Assembly (NCBI RefSeq): GCF_023243045.1 | Contig: NZ_JALKFX010000041.1 | Location: forward strand, 1 to 54,832 | Origin: Frankia sp. AgB32 | GTDB taxonomy: Bacteria > Actinomycetota > Actinomycetes > Frankiales > Frankiaceae | Length of the DNA stretch: 54,832 nt | Direction: 5' to 3' | Part shown: piece by piece, positions 8,653 through 16,705 of the stretch | Layout of the letters: every line of letters begins with the position of its first letter | Position numbering within the stretch: position 1 is the first letter of the stretch | Made by a program: the position numbers and the translations under genes | The notes under the pieces: model-generated | What the model was told of the DNA's origin: nothing | The model's input: the letters and a program-made list of their open reading frames with translations, nothing else | Databases searched by the model: none

Positions 8653-8982
8653 ATGACGACTCGCCGATATCAGGTCTATGACGGCGACGGCGAACTGGTC
8701 GGCACTTTCCTGGAATGGGAGGACGCGCACTCCTGGGCGCATCTTCGCGCCCTGGAACCAGCGACCCGCCCACCCGTGCAGATCGAGGACCGCGCCGATC
8801 GGAGAACCTGGACGATAGAAGGGGTCCGCTGCCGTCTGACGGTGTGGCGTCGTCGGGTCGAATACGGATACTGCGGCCGCGTGGAGGCCCAACCGGTCGC
8901 CGCTGCCCGCCGGCCGGCTCACAGCTCCCGGCCGGACTCCGGAATCCTCACCGGCGCCCGGTCGTCGCCCCGGCCGTCCTGA
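8653..8982 (+). CDS. Small hypothetical protein
   Basis: A 109-residue protein starting at ATG 8653 with GAAAGG upstream. It begins TTRRYQVYDGDGELVGTFLE and includes WEDAHSWAHLRALE, followed by a beta-rich stretch RRTWTIEGVRCRLTVWRRR. That composition looks like a folded domain of about 75 residues with a basic tail. The last 64 bases overlap the 3' end of the flotillin gene on the other strand. No family recognised; it may be co-transcribed with the preceding small frame. Confidence 0.55.
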   Translation: MTTRRYQVYDGDGELVGTFLEWEDAHSWAHLRALEPATRPPVQIEDRADRRTWTIEGVRCRLTVWRRRVEYGYCGRVEAQPVAAARRPAHSSRPDSGILTGARSSPRPS

Positions 8983-10070
8983 ATCGGCGTCGGCGGCTGG
9001 TGCACCCCGGCGCGCAGCGCCTCGAAGATGGCGACGCCCTGGCCGACGAGGCCGGTGGCGATCTCCCCGATACCGTCCGCGCCGTTGAGTACCGTGACGT
9101 TCGCGCCGGCCAGCCCGGACGCCGCCTGCCGGACGATCTCCGGCAGCTGGTCGATGAGCAGCCGGTCGAGCGCGACCCGGTTGTGGGACGCGGCCGCCTC
9201 CGCCTGGATGCGCATCTTCTCCGCCTCGGCCAGCGCCAGAATGCGGATCTGCTCCGCCTCGGCCTCCGCCGGCCTGACCACCTCGGTGATCAGTTGCTGC
9301 TGACGCAGCTCGGCTTCCCGCTCGGCCAGTTCCGTGCGGGCGGTGATCACCGCGTGCTGCGCCTGCGCCTCCGCCAGCGGTCCGGCCTGTCCGGCCTCCG
9401 CCTGTGCGCGTTCGATCTCGGCCCGGTACTGCGCCCGCACGACGGCGGTCTCGCGGGCGTACTCGGCCTGGGCCCGCTGCGAGCTCTGCTCGGCCTCGGC
9501 AGCGGCCTGGTTCGCCGCGGCCTGGGCGATCTGCGCCTGCTGCTGGATCGCCGCGTTGTGGGGCGCGGCGATCGCCGCGATGTAGCCGAGCTTGCCGTCG
9601 TCGATCGACTGGATCTGCAGCGCGTCGATGGTCAGCCCGATCCGGGCCATCTCCTCCTTCGACCCGTCGAGCACCTCGGTCGCCAGCTTCTGCCGATCCC
9701 GGATGATTTGTTCGACGGTCATCGACCCGATGATCGAGCGCAGGTGGCCGGAGAAGATGCGCCCGGTGAGCACCGCCATCTGACCCTGGTCCGACAGGAA
9801 GCGCTGGCCCGCGTTGACGATGCTCGCAGGGTCGTTACCGACCTTGAACGCGATGACGGCCCGCACGTGCAGAGCGATGCCCTGGTAGGTCACGCAGGTC
9901 TCCTCGACCTCGGCCTCCCGCATCGCCAGGGTCAGGAACCGGGCCCGGCGGAAGAACGGCAGGATGAAGGCGCCATGACCGGTGACGACCCGGAAGGGCT
10001 GCCCGCTGCGGCTCTTGCTGCCCGAGATCAGCATGGCCTCGTCGGGAGCGGGAACTCGGTAACCAAACAC
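8919..10070 (-). CDS. Flotillin-like SPFH protein
   Basis: A 383-residue flotillin-type protein. Residues 1-170 form the SPFH domain (MFGYRVPAPDEAMLISGSK; VTYQGIALHVRAVIAFKVG). Residues 190-310 form the Ala/Glu/Gln coiled coil that drives oligomerisation. The C-terminal region (EIVRQAASGLAGANVTVLNG) matches the flotillin C terminus. Bacterial flotillins organise membrane microdomains. The GTG start at 10070 has GAAAGGT seven bases upstream. The NfeD-like gene lies 15 bp upstream in the same operon, the classic bacterial pairing. Confidence 0.88.
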   Translation of the reverse strand: MFGYRVPAPDEAMLISGSKSRSGQPFRVVTGHGAFILPFFRRARFLTLAMREAEVEETCVTYQGIALHVRAVIAFKVGNDPASIVNAGQRFLSDQGQMAVLTGRIFSGHLRSIIGSMTVEQIIRDRQKLATEVLDGSKEEMARIGLTIDALQIQSIDDGKLGYIAAIAAPHNAAIQQQAQIAQAAANQAAAEAEQSSQRAQAEYARETAVVRAQYRAEIERAQAEAGQAGPLAEAQAQHAVITARTELAEREAELRQQQLITEVVRPAEAEAEQIRILALAEAEKMRIQAEAAASHNRVALDRLLIDQLPEIVRQAASGLAGANVTVLNGADGIGEIATGLVGQGVAIFEALRAGVHQPPTPIQDGRGDDRAPVRIPESGREL

Positions 10071-10085
10071 GCCGCATACCTTTCG

Positions 10086-10325
10086 TCAGAAATCGCCGCC
10101 GAAGATGGCGGCCGGGTCCAGCCACGGCACGACCTCGACCGTCCGAGGTTCACGTGAGCCGATGACCAGGACGGACGTGCCCCGCGGCAGTGGCGTGTCG
10201 GACCGGGCCAGGAACGTCTCGATCCCGCCGCGGATCCGCACGGCCACCTCGCCCGGCCCGCATTCGCCCCGGGTGGCGACCACGAGGTTTCCGACCAGGC
10301 CGACGACGGATGGATCGCCCACCAT
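10086..10325 (-). CDS. NfeD-like OB-fold protein (soluble, short)
   Basis: A 79-residue protein resembling the C-terminal OB domain of NfeD, which partners flotillins and membrane proteases. The pattern GLVGNLVVATRGECGPGEV then SVLVIGSREPRTVEVVPW fits the beta-barrel. It lacks the membrane helices of full-length NfeD, so it represents only the soluble domain. ATG 10325 is chosen over GTG 10331 because AGGAGG (10331-10336) sits five bases from the ATG and overlaps the GTG. It precedes the flotillin gene by 15 bp. Confidence 0.7.
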   Translation of the reverse strand: MVGDPSVVGLVGNLVVATRGECGPGEVAVRIRGGIETFLARSDTPLPRGTSVLVIGSREPRTVEVVPWLDPAAIFGGDF

Positions 10326-10528
10326 GAGCACCTCCTGTCCCGTGGCGCGGGCGTGGCGGGCCGGGGCGGAGCGTTTTCCGTCAGGCGAGATGAGGGTACA
10401 AGTCGGCGTGTATCTGGAACAGCGGGTCGGAGCTGTCCGATTTCGGACCGCCGTACGCCCTGGCCGCTTCGGCGAGGCGTTTCGGCCGGTACTTGTTTCC
10501 GGTGCCGGCGGTGGCTGATCCTGGGCGG

Positions 10529-11053
10529 ATGACAGCGCGCTTTCGGCCGGACGAGAACCCGTCCGACCACGTGGCCACCGTCCAGGTCACCGAGACCCGT
10601 GTTCCCGACCCGCAGCTCCCTGTCGACGGGGAGCAGGACTTCGCCACCTGGCCGGCGTCGCCCGCACCGATCGATCTGGCCGCCGCGCTCAACCGGTTCG
10701 AGGAGCTGTGGAGCCCCCGGATAGCCGCCCGGGTGAACGACTACGACGTCCGCCTGGCGAAGGTCCGCGGCGAGCACGTCTGGCACAGCCACGCCGACAC
10801 CGACGAGTTCTTCCTGGTCCTCGCCGGCGCGCTGCACATCGCGCTGCGCGACGGCCCCGCCGGCCGGGAACGGGTCGTCGTGCTCGACCAGGGGCAGATC
10901 TTCGTCGTGCCGCGCGGCGTCGAGCACCGTCCCGCGTCGCCCGCGGGCGCGTCGATCCTGCTGTTCGAGCCGAGCGGGACGCTGACCGTCGGCGACCGGC
11001 ACGATGCGGTACCCGATCATGTGGATGTCACGACGGGACATCCACTGCGCTGA
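10529..11053 (+). CDS. Cupin-domain protein
   Basis: A 174-residue protein with one conserved beta-barrel. Cupin motif 1 is HVWHSHADTDEFFLVLAG (two His, Glu), and motif 2 is GQIFVVPRGVEHRP, giving the usual metal-binding 3-His/1-Glu set. The first 50 residues form an extension without known motifs. It could be a dioxygenase, isomerase or small-molecule sensor. ATG 10529 lies in GGGCGGATG with only a weak ribosome binding site. It diverges from the NfeD/flotillin operon. Confidence 0.8.
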   Translation: MTARFRPDENPSDHVATVQVTETRVPDPQLPVDGEQDFATWPASPAPIDLAAALNRFEELWSPRIAARVNDYDVRLAKVRGEHVWHSHADTDEFFLVLAGALHIALRDGPAGRERVVVLDQGQIFVVPRGVEHRPASPAGASILLFEPSGTLTVGDRHDAVPDHVDVTTGHPLR

Positions 11054-11094
11054 CCGGGTAAGGGCTGACCGGGTAAGGGCTGACCGGGTAAGGG
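11050..11094 (+). repeat. 15-bp tandem repeat, three copies
   Basis: Three identical copies of CTGACCGGGTAAGGG at 11050-11064, 11065-11079 and 11080-11094, starting in the last codons of the cupin gene. The third copy runs into GGACGG. The repeat brings a stop codon in several frames, so it is probably non-coding and may act at the transcript end or in the leader of the next gene. Confidence 0.85.
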
Positions 11095-11261
11095 AGGACG
11101 GCCGCTGGTACGGTGTGCGCGACCGGACACGATCCGAACCGAGGAGGTGGGACCGATTTCCGCGGTATCAGAGTGGGCGTCGCCCACCCGCAGCCGGCTG
11201 GGGTCTGCCTCGGCCTGGTGAGCGGGAAGGCGCCCTTCGGTGTCCCGAAAGGCAACCCTCC

Positions 11262-12221
11262 GTGTCGTCATCAGGCTTCGTGCCGTCCTCAGGCGCCGTG
11301 CCGCCTACCGGCGCCGTGCCAACATCCGTCGTCTCCCCGTCATCTGCCTCGGTGCCCCCCATCATCTCCGTGCCGCCGGCCGGTTCGGCCGAGTCCCCGT
11401 TCGCCCGCGTCGTGGGCCGGCTGCGCTCGGCGGGCTGCGTCTTCGCGGAGGACGAGGCCCGGCTGCTGCTCGACGCCGCGCACACTCCCGCCGAGCTCGC
11501 CGCGATGGTCGAACAGCGGGCGGCCGGGCAGCCTCTTGAACACATCCTCGGCTGGGCCGAGTTCCACGGGCTGCGGATCGCGGTCGACGTCGGGGTGTTC
11601 GTGCCCCGGCGACGCACCGAGCTCCTGGTCCGGCTGGCGCTGGACCATCTTCGGGTCGGCGCCGGGGCGGTGGTGGTCGACCTGTGCTGCGGCTCGGGGG
11701 CGGTGGCGGCCGCGGTGCTCGCCGCCGGGCCGGCGGCCGGCGCGCCGGCCGCCGAGGTGCATGCTGCCGACGTCGAACCGCGAGCGGTGCGCTGCGCCCG
11801 GCGCAACCTCGCCGGGGTCGGCGGGGTCGGCGGGCAGGTGTACGAGGGCGACCTGTACGCGGCACTCCCGGCGCGGCTGCGCGGACGGGTCGACGTCCTG
11901 ATCGCGAACGCCCCGTACGTGCCGACCGGCGCGATCGACCTCATGCCGCCGGAGGCCCGCGACCACGAGCCCAGGCTGGCCCTCGACGGCGGCCCGGACG
12001 GGCTGGCGGTGCTTCGCCGGGTGGTGGCCGGGGCGCCCGACTGGCTCGCGCCGGGCGGCTGCCTCCTGCTGGAGACCAGCCGGCGGCAGGCCGCGCTCCT
12101 GCTCGACGCGCTCGCCCGGGCCGGCCTCACCGGCCGGCTCACCGCTTCCGACGAGCTGGATGCCAGCGTGCTCGTCGCTGCGGCGCCCAGCGACCGCGGT
12201 GGCCGACGCGAGCCGGCGTGA
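11262..12221 (+). CDS. PrmC-related putative glutamine methyltransferase
   Basis: A 319-residue Rossmann-fold SAM methyltransferase. SAM motif I is VVVDLCCGSGAVA at residues 137-149. The NPPY catalytic motif of true PrmC/HemK enzymes appears as NAPY (216-219), followed by VPTGAIDLMPPEARDHEP, the signature of the second PrmC-like family of actinobacteria. Target is presumed to be a glutamine side chain but is not proven. The first 45 residues are a low-complexity Ser/Val/Pro tract with near-repeats of SGAVPPTGAVP. GTG 11262 is the chosen start; later starts would remove this tract. Confidence 0.8.
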   Translation: MSSSGFVPSSGAVPPTGAVPTSVVSPSSASVPPIISVPPAGSAESPFARVVGRLRSAGCVFAEDEARLLLDAAHTPAELAAMVEQRAAGQPLEHILGWAEFHGLRIAVDVGVFVPRRRTELLVRLALDHLRVGAGAVVVDLCCGSGAVAAAVLAAGPAAGAPAAEVHAADVEPRAVRCARRNLAGVGGVGGQVYEGDLYAALPARLRGRVDVLIANAPYVPTGAIDLMPPEARDHEPRLALDGGPDGLAVLRRVVAGAPDWLAPGGCLLLETSRRQAALLLDALARAGLTGRLTASDELDASVLVAAAPSDRGGRREPA

Positions 12222-12271
12222 CCCGGGCTGACCCGGGCTGACTCGAGCTGGGGCGGCGGTGCCGAGCAGGG

Positions 12272-13495
12272 TCAGCCCGGGGTGGTCGCCCCGGCGGACC
12301 GGGTCGCGCGGGGCGGCAGGGGCACGGGGATCGGGAGGTTGCCGGCGGTGAGCCGGCTGCCGAGCCAGCCGGCGGCCACCGCCGCCGGCCACAGCCGGCT
12401 GGCGGCGTTGCGGGCCCGGATCCCCGCCCAGGTCGCCGGGATGAGCAGGTGGGAGGCCTGTTCGGCGCCGCGCTGGCGGGGTTCGGCGAGCCGGCGGTGG
12501 CGGGCCTCGTAGCGGCGCAGCGCCGCGCGGTGGTCCGTCGGCGTCGCGGCCAGTTCCTCGGCCAGGGCGAACGCGCCCGCCATCGCCAGCGACGAGCCGT
12601 CGCCGAACAGGGACACGCAGGACGCGGCGTCGCCGAGCAGGGTGATCCGGCCCGTCGACCAGGTCGGCATGCTGACCCGGCTGACCGCGTCGAAGTAGAG
12701 GTCCTCGGCGGCGTACGCCCGCGCGAGCAGCTCCGGCGTCCGCCATGAACCCCGGCCGAACGCGGCGGCGAGCAGCAGCCGGTGCTGCTCGATGTCGCGG
12801 TGGTCGAAGTCCGCGAGCCGTGGGCGGCGGAAGGCGAAGAACGCGCTCGGCCCGTCGGCCGACGGCTGCAGCGCGACCGCCCGCCCCGGCGTGTTGTGCA
12901 TGACCACCTCGCCGGGGCGGTTGGTCGGCCCGTCGAACGGCACCGTCGCGGCGTAGAGGCCGAGGTGACGCAGGTAGGTCTGTTCCGGTCCGAAGGCGAT
13001 GCGGCGAACCGCCGAGTGCAGGCCGTCGGCGCCGACGACCAGGTTGAACCGGCGGGGCCGGCCGTGCTCGAAGGTCACGTCGACGCCGTGCTCGTCCTGG
13101 GCGAGTGCGGAGATCGAGTCGCCGAAGACGAACTCGGCGTGGTCCGCGCTCGCCGCCTGCAGAATCGAGGCGAGCGCGGCGCGGGACAGCTCCACATCGC
13201 GACCGCCGGTCGACCGGGCCAGCGCCCGCAGGTTGATCCGGGCGACGCTGCGGCCACCGCCGTCGACGAACCGCATCTCGGCGACGTTCGTGCCGGCGGC
13301 CCGCAGCCGCGCCAGCACTCCCATCCGCTCGGCCACCTGAAGAGCCTGACCCCGCACGTCCACCGGACTGCCGGTGGTTCGTTGCCACAGGCCACGCTCG
13401 ACCACGGTCGGCCGGAACCCGTGCCACGCCAACCAGTACGCGAGCGTCATCCCGGCGATGCCGGCGCCCGAGACCAGCACCGTCCGGTTGCCCAT
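12272..13495 (-). CDS. FAD-dependent monooxygenase (PHBH fold)
   Basis: A 407-residue flavoprotein of the aromatic hydroxylase/TetX group. The dinucleotide-binding GAGIAG is at residues 10-15, the DG motif GADGLHSAVRR near 160 and the GD motif ITLLGDAASC near 285. These proteins use NAD(P)H and oxygen to hydroxylate aromatic or polyketide-like substrates. The sequence is complete. The nearest neighbour downstream on the same strand is none; tyrosinase lies upstream on the same strand but 123 bp away with its own partner, so a shared pathway is not shown. Confidence 0.85.
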   Translation of the reverse strand: MGNRTVLVSGAGIAGMTLAYWLAWHGFRPTVVERGLWQRTTGSPVDVRGQALQVAERMGVLARLRAAGTNVAEMRFVDGGGRSVARINLRALARSTGGRDVELSRAALASILQAASADHAEFVFGDSISALAQDEHGVDVTFEHGRPRRFNLVVGADGLHSAVRRIAFGPEQTYLRHLGLYAATVPFDGPTNRPGEVVMHNTPGRAVALQPSADGPSAFFAFRRPRLADFDHRDIEQHRLLLAAAFGRGSWRTPELLARAYAAEDLYFDAVSRVSMPTWSTGRITLLGDAASCVSLFGDGSSLAMAGAFALAEELAATPTDHRAALRRYEARHRRLAEPRQRGAEQASHLLIPATWAGIRARNAASRLWPAAVAAGWLGSRLTAGNLPIPVPLPPRATRSAGATTPG

Positions 13496-13618
13496 GCGTC
13501 CTCCGCGGTTCGCTCCGGGTCGGGAAAATCAGCCTACGGCCCGATATGACAGCCGACAAAAGCCCGACCCCGCGGTGTGACGAACGTCAGCGGACCGACA
13601 AAGTTCGGCGCATCTGTG

Positions 13619-14629
13619 TCAGGGCAACACGTCGTAGCTGTTGACGGCGGTGGAGTCGAGCACCCCGCGGGGCGTATCCGGTTTGTCCGCGGGAGCGAAC
13701 GGAGAGACCAGCGGGTCGTCGATCCGGTGGCCGAGCAGGCTGTCCGGCGCGGTCATGTCCGGCGCGTAGCGGCGGCCGTTGCGCCGCATCCAGCCCTCCC
13801 AGATCCGGTCGACGTTGCAGTGGTGGACGAAGAAGACCGGGTCGTTCGGGGACGATGCCGGCGCCATGTCCCCGCCGACCCACAGGTGCACCTGGTTGTG
13901 CAGGCCGGGCCCGACGAAACCCTCCAGCCGGTTGCGCAGACCGTGGGACGACACGTCGAACGGGTCCCGGTCGTAGTCGGTGACGCTGGGGTCGGCCTTC
14001 GGGTCGAAGCAGGACGCCACATCGGCGGTGCGCGGCAGCCGCGGCGAGCCGAACGGCGCGCTCTGGCCGAAGCGCCGGACGAGGCCGCGCTCGGTGACCT
14101 GACGCAGCGCGCCGCTGGAGTTCGCCGCGATCCGCACGCGGAAACTCGTCGGATCGGCGGCCCTGAACGCGAACGCCCCGCCGCGCACGGGAGCGCCCTG
14201 GCCGCCGAACCCGTCCGGGGTGTTGCGCCACAGCGGCGAGGCCGCCGGGTTCGCGACGCCACCGGGCCCGGCCGGCGAACCGTCCGCCGCCCAGTTCCAG
14301 TACGGCAGGCCGAAGGCCGGATCGTCGAGGACGCGTTGCAGGTGCGCCTCCAGCCAGCGCAGCAGCACCCGGTGCCAGGGCAGGAACACCGGCCCGCGGT
14401 GCGCGGCGTTGCGCACCCCCGCGTCGCCGCCCGGCGGCACGGCGGTGTTCATCGCGAGGACGTGCCAGATGACGAACAGGTCGTAGGTGTACACCGGCCT
14501 GCTCGGTCCGGGGATGCCGAAACTGCCCGTGGTCAGCGAGCTCGGCTCGTGCTTGAGCAGCCGGACGCCGTGGATGTAGGCGGCCCGGGCCGCATCGTCG
14601 CGCAGGATGTCACGGCGGACGACGGCCAT
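13619..14629 (-). CDS. Tyrosinase-family type-3 copper oxidase
   Basis: A 336-residue tyrosinase-like enzyme. The CuA ligands are visible as H56 (VIWHVLAMN), H77 (NAAHRG) and H86 (FLPWHR). The CuB ligands are H244 and H248 (LHNQVHLWVGG) and H270 in VFFVHHCNVDRIW. All six copper ligands are present, so the enzyme should oxidise phenols or catechols to quinones. There is no signal peptide. Its start follows the stop of the upstream cofactor-like gene by one base, so the two are tightly coupled. It may make melanin or modify a phenolic product. Confidence 0.9.
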   Translation of the reverse strand: MAVVRRDILRDDAARAAYIHGVRLLKHEPSSLTTGSFGIPGPSRPVYTYDLFVIWHVLAMNTAVPPGGDAGVRNAAHRGPVFLPWHRVLLRWLEAHLQRVLDDPAFGLPYWNWAADGSPAGPGGVANPAASPLWRNTPDGFGGQGAPVRGGAFAFRAADPTSFRVRIAANSSGALRQVTERGLVRRFGQSAPFGSPRLPRTADVASCFDPKADPSVTDYDRDPFDVSSHGLRNRLEGFVGPGLHNQVHLWVGGDMAPASSPNDPVFFVHHCNVDRIWEGWMRRNGRRYAPDMTAPDSLLGHRIDDPLVSPFAPADKPDTPRGVLDSTAVNSYDVLP

Positions 14630-14630
14630 C

Positions 14631-15065
14631 TCAACGTCCCCCGTCGGGCTCGGAGTGGTCGTGGGCGGTGTGGTCGTGGGCGGTGTGGTCGTGATGGGCG
14701 TGGTCGTGGGTGTCGTGGTCGGTGTCGGGGCCGGCCTCGTCGTCGTGGCCGGTGGTCGGCGGGGGGAACTCGTCGGGGAAGGTGTGGACGAGTACCCGGA
14801 CCAGGTCGACCAGTGAGGGAAGCTGGTAGGCGGGCAGGCCGTGGCAGTGCGCCGAGCCGTCGTTGGACAGGCCGATGTGCACGTCCAGCGGGCGGCCGTC
14901 GACGGTGATCTCGTAGCTGGTGGCGATGACGATGCGATGGCCGTCGACGTCGGCCTCGCGGACGCTGCGGGCCGGGCCCGGGTGACCGTGTTCGGGCCGT
15001 GGCAGGCCCGCGAGGTAGGTGGCGAGGAACGCCGGCTGGGCGGCGTCAGAGGTGTCCGGTGCCAT
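14631..15065 (-). CDS. His-rich tyrosinase cofactor-like copper protein
   Basis: A 144-residue protein directly upstream of tyrosinase, with one base between its stop and the tyrosinase ATG. Residues 35-100 resemble the core of MelC1-type tyrosinase cofactors (VDGHRI, YEITVDGRPLDVHIGL). There is no Tat signal, unlike streptomycete MelC1. Residues 110-140 are a repeated His/Asp tail of the type HDHTAHDHTAHDHS, a probable copper-binding tail. The role is inferred to be loading copper into the tyrosinase. The ATG has GGGGGAT upstream. Confidence 0.7.
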   Translation of the reverse strand: MAPDTSDAAQPAFLATYLAGLPRPEHGHPGPARSVREADVDGHRIVIATSYEITVDGRPLDVHIGLSNDGSAHCHGLPAYQLPSLVDLVRVLVHTFPDEFPPPTTGHDDEAGPDTDHDTHDHAHHDHTAHDHTAHDHSEPDGGR

Positions 15066-15279
15066 CGAGATCCCCCATGGTTCGTCGACGTCGGGCAGGT
15101 CGATACTCCGGGCGGATCATCTACGTAAAGTGATCGCTGCGCAGCTAGATGTCGTCTACACGTCGCTGTGGGTGCTGTCCTGGATGCCCGGTCGCGGCGG
15201 CGGGCTTGACCGGCTTCGCCAGGTGGACAACCGTTGACGGCGACCCGCGCACCGGACGCGGGCGGGCAGGAGGCGCGCG

Positions 15280-15663
15280 ATGTCCCGACAGGTGCTCGAA
15301 CCGGGCGTTGACCATCCGATCACGATCGAACCGACCCGCGGCCACGTCGTCGTCCGGATCGCCGGGCACGTCGTCGCCGACAGCCAGGATGCCCTGACGC
15401 TGCGGGAGGCGAGCTACCCGCCGGTGTACTACCTGCCCGTCACCGACGTCGACTCGGGCGTGCTGCGCCCGAGCGCGACGTCGACGTACTGCCCGTACAA
15501 GGGCGAGGCGAGCTACCACAGCGTCGAGGCGCCGGACGGAACGCGCCTTGACGACGTCATCTGGTTCTACGAGCAGCCGTACCCGGCGGTCGCCGACATC
15601 GCCGGCCACGTCGCCTTTTACGCCAACCGCGCCGAGATCACCGTCACCGACGCCGGGGCCTGA
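15280..15663 (+). CDS. DUF427 family protein
   Basis: A 127-residue protein matching DUF427: GEASYHSVE after TSTYCPYKG, then VIWFYEQPYPAVADIAGHVAFY. The family is common in actinobacteria and has no established reaction. AGGAGG lies seven bases before the ATG. It is a single gene between divergent neighbours and is convergent with the proline iminopeptidase. Confidence 0.88.
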   Translation: MSRQVLEPGVDHPITIEPTRGHVVVRIAGHVVADSQDALTLREASYPPVYYLPVTDVDSGVLRPSATSTYCPYKGEASYHSVEAPDGTRLDDVIWFYEQPYPAVADIAGHVAFYANRAEITVTDAGA

Positions 15664-15670
15664 CAACCCA

Positions 15671-15687
15671 CCGGCTGACGGAGCCGG
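15671..15687. terminator. Possible bidirectional terminator hairpin
   Basis: Inverted repeat CCGGCT-GACGG-AGCCGG lies in the 33-bp gap between the convergent DUF427 and proline iminopeptidase stops. It has no U-tract, which is usual in high-GC actinobacteria. Confidence 0.4.
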
Positions 15688-15696
15688 GGCGCTGCG

Positions 15697-16656
15697 TCAG
15701 CGGAGCGGTTCCGCGTGCCGGTCGAGAGTCATACGCAGGTGGCGGCCGAGAGTGGCGCTGCCGGTGTGACCGGAGTCGTGCACTCCGATGAGTTCGGCGC
15801 CGGGCCATGCCCGGGCCAGCTCCCAGGCCACCTGGTACGGGCTGCCCAGGTCACCGCGGCCATGGATCAACGTGCCCGGGATGCCGGCGAGCCGGTGCGC
15901 CTCGTGCAGGAGGATGCCTTCCTCGAGCCAGGCGCCATGGGTGAAGTAGTGCGAGCAGATCCGGCTCAGCGCGAGCCGTGCCCGCGCCGGCCGGTCACCG
16001 TACGCACCAGGCCGACCGGCGGACTCGAGCGAGATCACCGCGTCCTCCCACGCGCACCACGCGTCGGCGGCTCTGGTGCGCACGTCTGGGTCCGGGTCGT
16101 TGAGCAGGCGCGCGTAGCCGACGACGAGATCACCGTCCTGATCGGCCAGTGGCAGCGCGTCGCGAAACCGTGCCCACTCCGCCGGGAAGTAGCGCGCGAC
16201 GCCCCGGTACAACCAGTCGATGTCGGCGCGGCGGGTCATGGTGACCCCGGCCAGCACGATCCCGGTCACCCTGGCCGGATGGCGCTGCGCGTAGGCGAGG
16301 GCGAGCGTCGAGCCCCAGGAAGCGCCGTAGAGCAGCCACGCGTTGACGCCGAGGTGCCGGCGCAGCAGCTCCAGGTCCGCCAACAGGTGCCTGGTGGTGT
16401 TGTGGGTGAGCACGGTGTTGTGGTCGCCGGCATGCGGGGTGCTATGACCACAGCCGCGCTGGTCGACGAGGATGACGCGGTAGCGAGCCGGATCGAACCA
16501 GCGCCGGGCCCCCGGCGAGCAGCCCGACCCGGGGCCGCCGTGTACGACGAGCGCCGGGCGGCCGGTGGGACTGCCGCAGGTCTCCCAGTAGACGAGGTTG
16601 CCGTCGCCGACATCGAGCAGGCCCGAGTCGTACGGCTCGACCGGCGGATACTGAAT
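15697..16656 (-). CDS. Proline iminopeptidase; start codon abnormal
   Basis: An alpha/beta hydrolase of the proline iminopeptidase (S33) family. The frame encodes QYPPVEPYDSGLLDVGDG, the oxyanion motif HGGPGSGCSPG, DQRGCGHSTPH, the nucleophile GASWGSTLALAY, the acid in HGRGDLGSP and the His in HDSGHTGS, so the catalytic set is complete. However, no ATG, GTG or TTG exists in frame before codon 16411-16413, which lies after the HGGPG motif. The likely beginning is an ATT at 16654-16656, nine bases after GGGAG, or the 5' end carries a small frameshift from a GTG/TTG in another frame. Confidence 0.75.
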   Translation of the reverse strand: MQYPPVEPYDSGLLDVGDGNLVYWETCGSPTGRPALVVHGGPGSGCSPGARRWFDPARYRVILVDQRGCGHSTPHAGDHNTVLTHNTTRHLLADLELLRRHLGVNAWLLYGASWGSTLALAYAQRHPARVTGIVLAGVTMTRRADIDWLYRGVARYFPAEWARFRDALPLADQDGDLVVGYARLLNDPDPDVRTRAADAWCAWEDAVISLESAGRPGAYGDRPARARLALSRICSHYFTHGAWLEEGILLHEAHRLAGIPGTLIHGRGDLGSPYQVAWELARAWPGAELIGVHDSGHTGSATLGRHLRMTLDRHAEPLR

Positions 16657-16705
16657 GACAACACACTCCCAATAAAATCCGTGGCCAGATGGGTCGGGGC
16701 CCGGG

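Noticed and set aside
12219-12250. Tandem TGACCCGGGC as a terminator
   Set aside because: The three 10-bp near-repeats do not form a clear hairpin with arms, and their position after the methyltransferase stop is the only support.
11340-13559. A 739-codon minus-strand frame overlapping the PrmC-like and FAD monooxygenase genes
   Set aside because: It is a GC-driven antisense/out-of-frame shadow: Arg/Ala/Gly/Pro-rich, no domain, and both overlapped genes have clear catalytic motifs.
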